Positions 26,827 to 34,379 of a stretch of 64,000 nucleotides of DNA are shown here, piece by piece. The position numbers and the translations under genes are program-made. Every line of letters begins with the position of its first letter. Positions within the stretch are counted from its first letter, which is position 1. The notes under the pieces were generated by a model. That model was not told the DNA's origin. It made no database searches and saw only the letters and a program-made list of their open reading frames with translations. The stretch is from the IMG/VR virus record IMGVR_UViG_3300005529_000026, positions 30,357 through 94,356 of that record; one strand, given 5' to 3'. Origin of the DNA: a virus.

Positions 26827-26997
26827 TCATCGCCCCGATACGGAACGGACGCGAAATGTTAGTGTAGGATTAGCTCGACGCAAATTGTCGGCGTCTCTGT
26901 GTGCCTGAGCCTTGGTCATCAACTGTATCGGCTTCAGTACGACCCACTTGTTCTCGCCCTTGCGCGAGGCATAGACCGTGTAACTACGCTTGCTCAC
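26827..26997 (-). CDS. small basic protein, unknown
   Basis: 56 residues from a GTG with GAAGGG 7 nt upstream; the longer frame overlaps a better-supported miniprotein. Contains WVVLKPIQLMTKAQAHRDA, a possible DNA/RNA-binding helix. Unknown. Confidence 0.5.
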   Translation of the reverse strand: MSKRSYTVYASRKGENKWVVLKPIQLMTKAQAHRDADNLRRANPTLTFRVRSVSGR

Positions 26998-27002
26998 GCT
27001 TT

Positions 27003-27083
27003 TCACCCTTCTCTTTTGGGCTTGCGGCGGTCGGGTGGGCCGGTGTTTAGGTCGCGTTCGCATTCTCTGCACTCAATGCTCAT
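27003..27083 (-). CDS. 26-residue CxxC miniprotein
   Basis: ATG preceded by a strong GGAGGAGG, then MSIECRECERDLNTG and a basic tail. One CxxC pair only, so it may bind zinc as a dimer. It fills the gap between two coupled genes. Confidence 0.5.
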   Translation of the reverse strand: MSIECRECERDLNTGPPDRRKPKREG

Positions 27084-27101
27084 ATGGCCTCCTCCAAATT
27101 T

Positions 27102-27254
27102 TCAGCCGATGAACAAGCAGCGTTGGCACTGCTCGGTGTGGCTCCAAAACAGAGCCACGGTTTCCATTCTGTGCCCAACAAACGGGCAGACGAGTGTGCC
27201 ACAAACTACTGCTGCTAGTCGCTTCCACAAAGAGACATCCACAGGTAAACTCAC
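27102..27254 (-). CDS. 50-residue Cys-rich miniprotein
   Basis: The GTG overlaps the upstream stop (GTGA) and has GAGG 4 nt before it. Cys pairs VCGTLVC and CQRC could form a zinc ribbon. Part of the coupled gene string. Confidence 0.5.
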   Translation of the reverse strand: MSLPVDVSLWKRLAAVVCGTLVCPFVGHRMETVALFWSHTEQCQRCLFIG

Positions 27255-27649
27255 GCGACCTCTGTAAGCTCAAACTGCCCGAATGGAATGGCGACGGCTC
27301 CATACAAAGCGTCCTTCATCGCTGCCGCACCATCTGCATTCCACGAATGAATAACAACGTTTTCTCCGAGATAACGGCGTCCCGCCAAATACTTAGCCAC
27401 TTGAAAACCAGTTCCTTGAGGGCACGTCCCATCAGCATGAAGAACTCCTAGGTCGTGGTCTAGGAATACGATGTCAAACGGTTGAGGGGAACGTGCAATG
27501 ACCTCAATCGCTTCGTCGGCTGTTTGAACGAGTGTGAGATTGCTGACACGCTGCTTAAACCACGCAATGCGGTTGTCGCTGTCTTCCAGCAGGAGCACAC
27601 GAGCGCCGCGTGGAATTTTTATCTGCACGTTCAATTTCTTTCTCGACAT
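27251..27649 (-). CDS. cyclic-phosphate processing receiver-like protein
   Basis: 132 residues. RVLLLEDSDNRIAWF at the start and DIVFLDHDLG in the middle follow the receiver-like fold of the cPPR family, proposed to act on cyclic phosphates at nucleic acid ends. That fits the RNA-repair genes elsewhere here. The assignment is from motif resemblance only. Confidence 0.6.
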   Translation of the reverse strand: MSRKKLNVQIKIPRGARVLLLEDSDNRIAWFKQRVSNLTLVQTADEAIEVIARSPQPFDIVFLDHDLGVLHADGTCPQGTGFQVAKYLAGRRYLGENVVIHSWNADGAAAMKDALYGAVAIPFGQFELTEVA

Positions 27650-28008
27650 TACTCCTCCATTAGTGGCTTATGATTTGCGGTCGCGTCGTCCTTCTCTTTA
27701 CCGCACACTGTGCAGCGAACAAATGTTCGGTCATCAACGTTCTCTGCCCATTGCGGTTCGTGACACTCTTTGAAGTAGAGGAGGCCGCGAATGCGTAGCG
27801 CCGCTGCTTCTAGGCGTTCGGCGTCAGACAAAGTGAAGCGCTGCAAGTCATCTTCTGAAGGCTTGTACTCCTTCGCAATAACCGCTCGAACCATTCCTTC
27901 ACTACCGGCCCGCACAAGCTCCGGCTGATAGAACGTTGTCATCTTCTCGATGGCTTGCAGCGCGTCGTACCAATGAATCTTTGCGTCTACGTTTGCACTG
28001 CGCGACAC
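27649..28008 (-). CDS. protein with C-terminal CxxC
   Basis: 119 residues, helical, with FVRCTVCGKEK near residue 98 and an upstream Cys and His (CHEPQW). Possibly one zinc site. Unknown role. Confidence 0.5.
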   Translation of the reverse strand: MSRSANVDAKIHWYDALQAIEKMTTFYQPELVRAGSEGMVRAVIAKEYKPSEDDLQRFTLSDAERLEAAALRIRGLLYFKECHEPQWAENVDDRTFVRCTVCGKEKDDATANHKPLMEE

Positions 28009-29703
28009 TTACGCTCTCCTTCGGTTTGGTTGCTGCGCGAAGAAGCGATTCAACCGCGCAGTTACGTCGCCCTTCGACGCTCCGGGCGGGACGTTAATCT
28101 TCAGCCGCTTGCACAGGTTTAGCTGCGCTCTGCTAGGCACATCGTCTCGCCACGCCGCATCTCGGTTCGTCAGGTTGGCGTAGAACTTTCCGCCTAGCTG
28201 TCTCACCATTGCATCAGCGTTCGCAAACGCACTCTCTAGGTCATCTGCAATCAGATGAACCTGCGCACCACGCACCGTGCCGATGATGTGATACTTGTTC
28301 AGCAGGTCTTTGGTGATGACGAGTGTTTCGCCGCCGTGCATGTAGAGCACGTACCCCTCGTTATCTAGGGTAGGCACCCAACCGTTACTCGAATGCTTGA
28401 CGACCTCTGGCGAGTAGGTAACCCGGAATAGGTCAATTTCCTGCGCAAAAGTCTTGAGCTTCGTGATGTCGGTGAGTTGGTTGAAATCCGCATTCGGGTG
28501 CTGTTGCTGAGCCGCTTTTATTTCTTCTAAAGCAGCAACCGCAGACTTGCCCTTCAAGTCGAGCTTGGGGTTCATCCCCAGCAAGCCCGGCAGGGACACG
28601 AGGCTGTGCTTCATCGTGACATCCGCCACGTCGAGCACAATGCAATCCGTCTTAGCTAGAGGAACGCCTTTCTTTCTAGCTTCAACCAGATTGTCAATGC
28701 CTTCTGGAATGCGAGTGCCGCGCCCAATCTGCTGCGCGAACATCAACGGGCTTTTCGTCGGGCGAGCGGTGACAATGCAGGCAAGCTGCCAGTCATCGTA
28801 GCCTTCAGTGAGCACGTTGCAATTGCAGAGCACACGCAGCGTCTTCGCCTTGTGTGCCTTCAGCTTTTCCTCGCGGCTTGGGTCATCGCCCCAAACCGCC
28901 TGCGACGGAATACCGGCCCGCATAAACTCATCTGCTAAGTCCTTGGCGTGCTGAACATCCACGCAGAACACGACCGTTTGCCGGTCTTGCGCGTACTTCT
29001 GCCAGCCCTCAACAATCAGCCGATTGCGAGCAGGAGTATTGACCGTGCGGCCAAGGTCACCCGTCTCGAAGTCGCCAGCGCGGGTCTTAACACTGTCTAG
29101 GCTGGTATCCGTCGTGATGCGAATACCGCGTAGGTCAGAGAGCCAGCCCTGCTTAATCGCATCTAGAATGGACATCTGGTAAACGATTTCGTCGTAAACC
29201 AGATTAAGCCCAACTCCGTCACCACGATTCGGCGTTGCCGTGACACCAACAAGCAACTTCTTGTTGTTGTCGGCCAGCAGACCGAAGTGGTTGAAGATGC
29301 GGATGTAGCTGTCAGCCGTAGAATGGTGCGCTTCGTCGCAGATGATTGCGTCGAATTCTTCAGGCTTAAAGCGCTTGAGGCGCTCACTGCCCTCGCGTCC
29401 TAGAGTCGCAACGGACGCAACGATGACATTCGCGTTGGTGCTGGTCCACTGCTCGGCCTTCTCGATGTCAACATTGTAGCTTGGATTCCACTTGCGAATT
29501 TTGTCTACCGCTTGATTGACAAGCTCCTCGGTGTGAACCAGCACCATGATGCGCCCACGGAGACCGTGGTGATTCGGTAGGTTTGCGAACACGACCGTCT
29601 TTCCAGTGCCGGTCGGGAGAACGATAAGCTGCCTAGTGACACCTAGGGCATACTTGTTGTAGCTCTCCTTCAGCGCGGCGTTCTGATACGGTCGGTTAAG
29701 CAT
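28009..29703 (-). CDS. superfamily 2 DNA helicase (UvsW/RAD25-like)
   Basis: 564 residues. Walker A VLPTGTGKT (about 28-36), DEAH box IICDEAHHS (about 120), VTATPNRGD (motif III), and helicase motif V/VI segments FAQQIGRGTRIPEG. Such helicases remodel branched DNA and restart forks. It lies between recombination-type genes. Confidence 0.85.
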   Translation of the reverse strand: MLNRPYQNAALKESYNKYALGVTRQLIVLPTGTGKTVVFANLPNHHGLRGRIMVLVHTEELVNQAVDKIRKWNPSYNVDIEKAEQWTSTNANVIVASVATLGREGSERLKRFKPEEFDAIICDEAHHSTADSYIRIFNHFGLLADNNKKLLVGVTATPNRGDGVGLNLVYDEIVYQMSILDAIKQGWLSDLRGIRITTDTSLDSVKTRAGDFETGDLGRTVNTPARNRLIVEGWQKYAQDRQTVVFCVDVQHAKDLADEFMRAGIPSQAVWGDDPSREEKLKAHKAKTLRVLCNCNVLTEGYDDWQLACIVTARPTKSPLMFAQQIGRGTRIPEGIDNLVEARKKGVPLAKTDCIVLDVADVTMKHSLVSLPGLLGMNPKLDLKGKSAVAALEEIKAAQQQHPNADFNQLTDITKLKTFAQEIDLFRVTYSPEVVKHSSNGWVPTLDNEGYVLYMHGGETLVITKDLLNKYHIIGTVRGAQVHLIADDLESAFANADAMVRQLGGKFYANLTNRDAAWRDDVPSRAQLNLCKRLKINVPPGASKGDVTARLNRFFAQQPNRRRA

Positions 29704-29707
29704 TTAG

Positions 29708-30025
29708 CTATCCTTGGAAGATGTTCGAGCGCCACACGCGGATAGGGCTTCGCGTGCGTGAGCCTTGGCCCAGACCGTCGCCGGTCGTGAACGACTCGGT
29801 AGCAGTAATCAAGCCTTCGCGGGCAATGCTATTAAGCACTGGGCCTACGGCGTGGTTATTCCTTGCTGTTGGGTGTGACCCGGAATCGAATTCTTGCCAC
29901 ACATCAATCGCGCTGAACATATTCTTCCGACGCGCAACTCGAAGCACGGCGTCACGGAATGCCGCCTTCCATTCAGGGTCAGCCGCCGCTTCTACGGCGT
30001 TCAAAATTGCTGCGGTAGTGCTCAT
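29708..30025 (-). CDS. small winged-helix-like protein
   Basis: 105 residues; FSAIDVWQEFDSG followed by VGPVLNSIAREGLI is consistent with a winged-helix DNA-binding fold. Unknown role. Confidence 0.55.
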   Translation of the reverse strand: MSTTAAILNAVEAAADPEWKAAFRDAVLRVARRKNMFSAIDVWQEFDSGSHPTARNNHAVGPVLNSIAREGLITATESFTTGDGLGQGSRTRSPIRVWRSNIFQG

Positions 30026-30273
30026 ACTGTCTTCCCCACGGCCCAGTAGACCGAATCCCCAGACGGCATTGAGCGGTTGAGAATGCGAACCGGGCTAGAT
30101 GGGTCTAGATTGATTTCGCTCACTCGTGTTCTAAAGGCACTTCCGAATGTCGCGTGCAGATTGTTGCTTGAGAATTCCTGCCCGATGTGCTCCTTGAACA
30201 ATTCAAGGATTCGAGCTTTCTTCGTGAGCCTTACTGCCGTCTGTTGGGAAACCAGCCGTTGACAAATTCCCAT
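30022..30273 (-). CDS. small winged-helix-like protein
   Basis: 83 residues from the ATG at 30273 with GGAG 4 nt upstream; overlaps the HNH gene by 43 nt. ARILELFKEHIGQEFSSNNL and FRTRVSEINLD look like a helix-turn-helix. May pair with the adjacent winged-helix protein. Confidence 0.5.
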   Translation of the reverse strand: MGICQRLVSQQTAVRLTKKARILELFKEHIGQEFSSNNLHATFGSAFRTRVSEINLDPSSPVRILNRSMPSGDSVYWAVGKTV

Positions 30274-30554
30274 TTCACTCCCTCGTCGGCGTTGATTTCT
30301 TGCCCGTCTCGTAACGGGCGAATGATGATGTAGCGGTCGTGCAGCGCTTGATGGCAGCGCTTGCACATCGTTATCATGTTGTAGCTGGCGTCATCCCCGC
30401 CTTGTGAGCGGAAGGTGATGTGATGAGCATTAAGCTGTTCGCGGGCTTTGCACCACGGCACTTTGCAGCGCCACCCATCCCGTTGATGAACCCTGTCACA
30501 CAGCTTCTTGTATTCTTTTTTCGGCAGCACTAAGCGGCTGCGCTTGGCCCTCAC
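30231..30554 (-). CDS. HNH endonuclease
   Basis: 107 residues. CKVPWCK, then NAHHITFRSQGG and MCKRCHQALHD give the zinc-stabilised HNH nuclease fold. Could be a free-standing homing endonuclease or a recombination nuclease. Confidence 0.8.
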   Translation of the reverse strand: MRAKRSRLVLPKKEYKKLCDRVHQRDGWRCKVPWCKAREQLNAHHITFRSQGGDDASYNMITMCKRCHQALHDRYIIIRPLRDGQEINADEGVKWEFVNGWFPNRRQ

Positions 30555-30556
30555 TG

Positions 30557-31222
30557 CTACTCCTTACCCTGATTCTCCGGGTAGTTGTTCGGGTCTTGCA
30601 GGTAAGCCACGCAGATTAGCTCGATGCACTTCGCATCGTTGATATCCATTAACTCTCCGGTCTCAGCATCGCGGGTGTTGCCGTACATGCGCCGGACTAG
30701 CTCAAACGCCGGGTCAACGGTTTCATCCTTTACTGAGCGCGGAATGCGCAAGTTCAGATACGTGAACGGCTCCATGCCGTCCTGCGCTCTAACTTCCTGC
30801 ACCTTGTTTTTAATGGTTTCTAGAGAATCACCTTGAATGGCCCCGGCGACTAACTGCTTCATCTGTTCGCCATGCTGTTCAGGGTTGAGCGTGAAGATTT
30901 CCTTCAGTTTGGAAATCTTTGTACCTTTCAAGTCGCCGCGTGACAGACCGAGCGTCCTAGCCTTCTTAGCAATGTTCGCTAGGTAGTAAGCCTGTCGAGC
31001 GCTCATGTCCAAGCCGCTCTGTTCTTCAACCCACGCGCCAAAGTCATAGCCCCAATTGCGGGCGTAGTCTTTCTCCTGCACTTCAAGAAGCAGGTCGCAC
31101 AAGTCGAAGAAGTTGTCTTCTAGCTGGCCCTTGATTTGGGTGATGCGTTCTTTTACGAACTGCGCTCGCGCCGCGACTTCAGGCGTGAACGATGTGACTT
31201 TCACTTCGATTTCAGTTGTCAT
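30557..31222 (-). CDS. helical protein of unknown function
   Basis: 221 residues, with a coiled-coil N-terminus (VKERITQIKGQLEDN) and a helical middle that could bind DNA (SARQAYYLANIAKKA). Its ATG lies 13 nt after a tRNA-like element and lacks a clear ribosome-binding site, which may matter for its translation. Confidence 0.6.
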   Translation of the reverse strand: MTTEIEVKVTSFTPEVAARAQFVKERITQIKGQLEDNFFDLCDLLLEVQEKDYARNWGYDFGAWVEEQSGLDMSARQAYYLANIAKKARTLGLSRGDLKGTKISKLKEIFTLNPEQHGEQMKQLVAGAIQGDSLETIKNKVQEVRAQDGMEPFTYLNLRIPRSVKDETVDPAFELVRRMYGNTRDAETGELMDINDAKCIELICVAYLQDPNNYPENQGKE

Positions 31223-31234
31223 CTAGGATTTTCT

Positions 31235-31301
31235 TGGGGTGACGGATGGGACTCGAACCCACTACTGGCTGAAGCCAAGTGTCTTCCATACTTCCGTCAC
31301 C
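31235..31301 (-). tRNA. truncated tRNA-like element, amino acid unclear
   Basis: Perfect acceptor stem GTGACGG/CCGTCAC, a normal T arm (GTGGG, TTCGAGT, CCCAT) and an encoded CCA are present, but the whole is only about 66 nt. The D arm is shortened to about 11 nt, the variable region to 1 nt, and the anticodon arm folds as a stem around TTCA rather than a 7-nt loop. It follows tRNA-Tyr by 5 nt. Confidence 0.45.
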
Positions 31302-31306
31302 GTACT

Positions 31307-31396
31307 TGGTGGGGGCGGGAGGAATCGAACCTCCATTCCCCGTAGGGGAGGCGGTTTTACAGACCGCTGGACTTAGCCAGTTCGTCCATCACCCCC
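31307..31396 (-). tRNA. tRNA-Tyr (GUA)
   Basis: Cloverleaf with a 7-bp acceptor stem (one G-U), anticodon loop CTGTAAA giving GUA, a long class II variable arm, a normal T arm and an encoded CCA. Confidence 0.9.
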
Positions 31397-31405
31397 GGAA
31401 GGCAA

Positions 31406-31699
31406 TTACTCCGCGACCGGAGCTTCTTCTTGGTTGGCAGTTGCCTCTTTGAAGGCGTCGTAAAGCGTCTTCAAGAAGTTGTCGGCAGCCGCGAGCATGG
31501 GCTTGAATTGCTCAGCCGACATCGTGCTCACCGCGATGGCGACAAAGTTGATAGCGATGAGTTCGCGCATCTCACCAGACGAATACTGGTCAAGCACTTT
31601 CGTCAGTGCTTCGCTGTTCTGATTGCGCACATCTTCCGGCTGAATACCCAAGCCGGTAATTTCTTTTTCCAAGCCTTTTAAAGCGGTTTCAAATGACAC
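31406..31699 (-). CDS. helical protein of unknown function
   Basis: 97 residues from a GTG with AGAGG 9 nt upstream; the upstream extension is the frameshifted zinc-ribbon gene. Helical and acidic at the end. No family recognised. Confidence 0.6.
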   Translation of the reverse strand: MSFETALKGLEKEITGLGIQPEDVRNQNSEALTKVLDQYSSGEMRELIAINFVAIAVSTMSAEQFKPMLAAADNFLKTLYDAFKEATANQEEAPVAE

Positions 31700-31701
31700 A
31701 A

Positions 31702-31901
31702 TTATTTTCCTCTCTGAGAATTGTCCGTGACTTTCTTGCGAATGACCTTTACCGCTCGCTTGCACACTGTGCAGCGCCAGCCTCCTAGACCGCCAAATTC
31801 GGTGACCTGTGCTGTCTTCCAATCTTTACGCGCTTCTAGCGGTTTCTTTTTGCAGGCCCGCCGCAATCGGCGCAGTGATACGTAAACTTCGGTGACGCCA
31901 T
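31702..31901 (-). pseudogene. zinc-ribbon protein interrupted by a -1 shift
   Basis: The ATG at 31901 gives CADCGG, then stops after 21 codons. Re-reading one base in the run GCAAAAAG restores a frame with KKPLEARKDW and RCTVCKRAVK, ending just before the next start. CxxC plus CxxC then form a full ribbon. One missing A would explain it. Confidence 0.5.
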
Positions 31902-31909
31902 TTCTTGCT

Positions 31910-32299
31910 TCACTCCAAGTAGCACGCGGACATGCCGTGCTCGTTTAGAAGAACTCCTCGTGCGCCCTTGACCGGCTCGCCGTCTAGAGTCCTAAATGTG
32001 CTCCCCTCGTAAGGGTTGTATTTGAGCTTCACTGGGAAGCCCTTCTTGTCGTTGTGGTCGGTGCCGAACGCACCTTTGCTTCCGGCTAGAAAACCTACGG
32101 CGAAAGCGTGTACGTTCTTACGCCGCTCGCGTAGAACTCGTTGCCGACCGGCCTCTCTAACGATGAACTGCACACCTGTCAGCAAGACGCGATGACGCCG
32201 GGCCATGACCCGTCCGTTGCGCATGATTGAGTACAGCGGGCGGGCTTTCTTGCCATGCTTGAGATTGCGGTAGACCCACACTCGCTTCGGTCTTGACAT
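31910..32299 (-). CDS. basic protein of unknown function
   Basis: 129 residues, Arg/Lys-rich, beta pattern (RVWVYRNLKHGKKA, LYSIMRNGRVM). Possibly nucleic-acid binding. No family recognised. Confidence 0.6.
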   Translation of the reverse strand: MSRPKRVWVYRNLKHGKKARPLYSIMRNGRVMARRHRVLLTGVQFIVREAGRQRVLRERRKNVHAFAVGFLAGSKGAFGTDHNDKKGFPVKLKYNPYEGSTFRTLDGEPVKGARGVLLNEHGMSACYLE

Positions 32300-32306
32300 C
32301 GCCGCT

Positions 32307-32444
32307 CTACCAAAACTTGCGAATGAAATGCACAGCCGTGTAAATCACCCCGGCCCAGAATGTCAGCCAGAGAAGAACCGGCGTCAGCATCACGCCTAGT
32401 GCGAACAAGCCGCCTATAATGCTTCCTCGATTGTTGTTGCGCAT
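32307..32444 (-). CDS. 45-residue membrane protein
   Basis: ATG with GGAGG 4 nt upstream. Two hydrophobic stretches (IIGGLFALGVMLTPVLLWL and FWAGVIYTAV) suggest a membrane miniprotein. Overlaps the HNH-like gene end by 31 nt. Confidence 0.55.
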   Translation of the reverse strand: MRNNNRGSIIGGLFALGVMLTPVLLWLTFWAGVIYTAVHFIRKFW

Positions 32445-32893
32445 AACTCCTCCATTGATTTGATGTACTGATACTTGCGCTTGTTAAACTGCTTTTGTGT
32501 TCGTCGTTCGTGACAGTTTGCGCAGCGTACTTCACATTTTGCTATCTCTGCTGTTATTGCCTCTAAGCCGCAAGCAGTCATGCCTGTAACATCGCGCTTC
32601 TTCTCGCCAGTAACGTGGTCGAACTCAAGCACCAACGGGTCAGCTTCGTCACAATCCACACATGGGTGTGTGGTCAGGTATTCCATCATGTAGGCGAATG
32701 CGCGGGAGCGGCGTTCTACGCTTTTAGCGCTGCGGTATTTCTTGCGGTCAATTTCCGGGTCTGCCTTTTTCCTAGAGGCGTGAATACCTTTGAAGCACTG
32801 CCTGCACTTTGACTGACGCCGCCCTTTCTCCCTGTTCTGGAAGGCAAAGTCATCATCAGGCTTGTTATGATTACAGCCGTTGCAGATTTTCAA
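32414..32893 (-). CDS. zinc-finger HNH-type endonuclease
   Basis: About 159 residues if the TTG at 32893 is used; the frame extends to 32926 but that part is the tmRNA terminator hairpin. CNGCNHNK with CRQC, then CVDCDEAD, LEFDHVTGEK and CANCHERRT give an HNH nuclease with extra zinc ligands. Start is uncertain because no binding site is seen. Confidence 0.7.
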   Translation of the reverse strand: MKICNGCNHNKPDDDFAFQNREKGRRQSKCRQCFKGIHASRKKADPEIDRKKYRSAKSVERRSRAFAYMMEYLTTHPCVDCDEADPLVLEFDHVTGEKKRDVTGMTACGLEAITAEIAKCEVRCANCHERRTQKQFNKRKYQYIKSMEELCATTIEEAL

Positions 32894-32926
32894 AGAAATA
32901 GTTTGGCGGGCATTGCACCCCGCCAA
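32887..32926 (-). terminator. terminator after the tmRNA
   Basis: Perfect 8-bp stem TTGGCGGG/CCCGCCAA with an 8-nt loop, followed by a weak ACTATTTCTTT tract on the - strand. Confidence 0.65.
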
Positions 32927-32931
32927 GGGCG

Positions 32932-33262
32932 TTGAGGAACTGAGTCGCCGTCACTCAGTGCGTTAGCTGCTGATTAAGCAGCCGCCGCAGCCATAGCCAA
33001 AGGCTTGGCAGTTGTTTTTGTCCGCTGATTACGTCAGTCGGCTCACGGATTCGTCCATAGCACCTTCAACCAACCCGTCGAAACTTGGCACGCCCATCAA
33101 AGCCGCTCAGCCCATCTATCGCATGATGGCAGTCCCTAGAAGCACAGGTGCGCTTAACTGTCCGGGTCTGTTGTTCTGAGCGGCTATGGTGGACGTGGCG
33201 GGCATCGCAGCCCGCGTCCGAATCGGTAAAGCACTACTTCATACGAATCAATCTTGGTTGGT
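32932..33262 (-). ncRNA. ssrA: circularly permuted (two-piece) tmRNA
   Basis: Transcript order is the acceptor piece first (33262-33187), ending TTCGGACGCGGG, then CCCGCCACGTCC and ACCA, nearly identical to bacterial tmRNA 3' ends apart from an unusual T-loop. A 91-nt intervening segment follows, closed by a 10-bp helix (33101-33110 with 33176-33185). Then the coding piece starts with GGGCGTG, which pairs with CACGTCC, followed by TTTCGACGGG and a tag frame ending MAAAAA-stop inside hairpin GCTGCT-TAATC-AGCAGC. An ACTGAGT/ACTCAGT hairpin ends it. tmRNA rescues stalled ribosomes with SmpB. Confidence 0.85.
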
Positions 33263-33454
33263 CTAGGTGTTGGCGTACATGATACCGCCGACGACCAACG
33301 TGATGACCGTGAACACGACAAGCCCAAAAACTCCGTCTGCATGCGGTCTCCAAGTACGTTTGAACGTCGCTAGGAGAGTAGCAATGAGAATGTTCACGAC
33401 ACCTACGACACCGAAAAACAGAAATGAATCCGCTAACATTCGCGGAATTGACAT
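33263..33454 (-). CDS. small two-helix membrane protein
   Basis: 63 residues, AGGAAG before the ATG. Two transmembrane helices (about 9-29 and 43-61) separated by a basic loop. Its stop directly abuts the tmRNA acceptor piece. Holin-like topology but role unknown. Confidence 0.6.
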   Translation of the reverse strand: MSIPRMLADSFLFFGVVGVVNILIATLLATFKRTWRPHADGVFGLVVFTVITLVVGGIMYANT

Positions 33455-33470
33455 AAGACTTCCTCCGACT

Positions 33471-33537
33471 AAAAAGGCGCGGCTTGGCTCAACCGAGACT
33501 TGCTATCGCTCTTTCGAGAACCAAGCCGTACTGCGCC
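33471..33537 (-). terminator. branched structured terminator
   Basis: GGCGC and GGCTTGG (33476-33487) pair with CCAAGCC and GCGCC (33521-33537, 5-nt bulge). Inside are two small hairpins, CTC-GAAA-GAG and CTC-GGTT-GAG, making a miniature cloverleaf. TTTTT follows on the - strand. It would end the upstream tRNA transcript. Confidence 0.55.
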
Positions 33538-33594
33538 TAGATTGGCTCTCGGCCCTGCACCTTCCGCGCTGTGATTTGCAGTGAACCCTCTAAG

Positions 33595-33665
33595 CGGTCA
33601 CTCAGGGAATCGAACCCTGTTCCACGTTTTCCGTGAAGTGTGTCTTACCAATAGACGAAGTAGTA
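33595..33665 (-). tRNA. degenerate tRNA-like sequence (Glu-like)
   Basis: Normal length (71 nt), a good D arm (GTC/GAC) and T arm (CAGGG, TTCGATT, CCCTG), but the outer acceptor stem does not pair, no CCA is encoded and the anticodon arm forms a 6-bp stem with loop GAAAA. Probably a non-functional or repurposed tRNA. Confidence 0.35.
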
Positions 33666-33677
33666 GAAGGTTGTTGT

Positions 33678-33756
33678 TGGTAGGCGAGGAAGGAGTTGAA
33701 CCTTCGACCTAGCGATTATCAATCGCTTGCTCTAAACCGGGCTGAGCTACTCGCCT
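33678..33756 (-). tRNA. tRNA-Ile (GAU)
   Basis: Acceptor AGGCGAG/CTCGCCT, anticodon arm AGCGA-TTGATAA-TCGCT giving GAU, normal T arm, encoded CCA. Confidence 0.92.
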
Positions 33757-33850
33757 AAAAACTTGCGGGATTAACCAGCTTCAGGCCAATGCGCTAACGA
33801 CGCCTTGCACCAGTTGTTCCCGCGTCGGCCTGTGGGTGTTCCAAAACCAG

Positions 33851-34015
33851 TTAGCGCTCCGGCTCGGCGTATTCAGGCATATTCAGCCGCACCCTAACGT
33901 GGTCAAAACATTCAACAATCTCGACTCTTTCGTTTGGGTGCATTACCGTCTTGGGAACGATAAGCACCCCGTTATCGCCATACTGCTCAACGATTTGCGC
34001 CAAAATCTCGTTCAT
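33851..34015 (-). CDS. 54-residue protein of unknown function
   Basis: ATG with GAGG 6 nt upstream; acidic, alpha/beta (ILAQIVEQYGDNGVLIVP). Lies within the tRNA cluster. Codon pattern looks like its neighbours. Confidence 0.5.
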   Translation of the reverse strand: MNEILAQIVEQYGDNGVLIVPKTVMHPNERVEIVECFDHVRVRLNMPEYAEPER

Positions 34016-34104
34016 AGCCTGCCTCGCTGGTTTCGCTTTTCGTTCGCTAAGGCTATTCTGGCGCTCAGGTAGGTGTCAAGCACAAGATGTTGGGGGTATT
34101 TCTT

Positions 34105-34359
34105 CTAGCTATTTTCCCGACCGTCGGGGTATAGCTTGCGTTCGTCGCACTGCTCCAACAAGTTGGCGAGACTTATCATAGCTACTCGCGCTATGAAGTC
34201 GTTCGGATTAGCAAGCAGATTGCGAAGAAAGTAAGCGAACATAAAAGCGTCATCTCCGCGCACAAACGTGCCTGTCCAGTCAGTACCGAACCTCACTGGC
34301 CCGGTCTCGACACGCGGCGACTGCTCAGCCAACATGCGAACTTCAATTGGGTCGCTCAT
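34105..34359 (-). CDS. protein of unknown function
   Basis: 84 residues from the ATG at 34359 with GGAGAG 9 nt upstream; the longer frame runs through tRNA-Leu. Helical C-terminus. No family recognised. Confidence 0.6.
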   Translation of the reverse strand: MSDPIEVRMLAEQSPRVETGPVRFGTDWTGTFVRGDDAFMFAYFLRNLLANPNDFIARVAMISLANLLEQCDERKLYPDGRENS

Positions 34360-34379
34360 TGTCCGCTTCTCTCCTAGTT

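Noticed and set aside
33764-33824. tRNA-like sequence just upstream of tRNA-Ile
   Set aside because: GCGGGA/TCCCGC ends pair, but no T arm, CCA or anticodon arm can be drawn on either strand.
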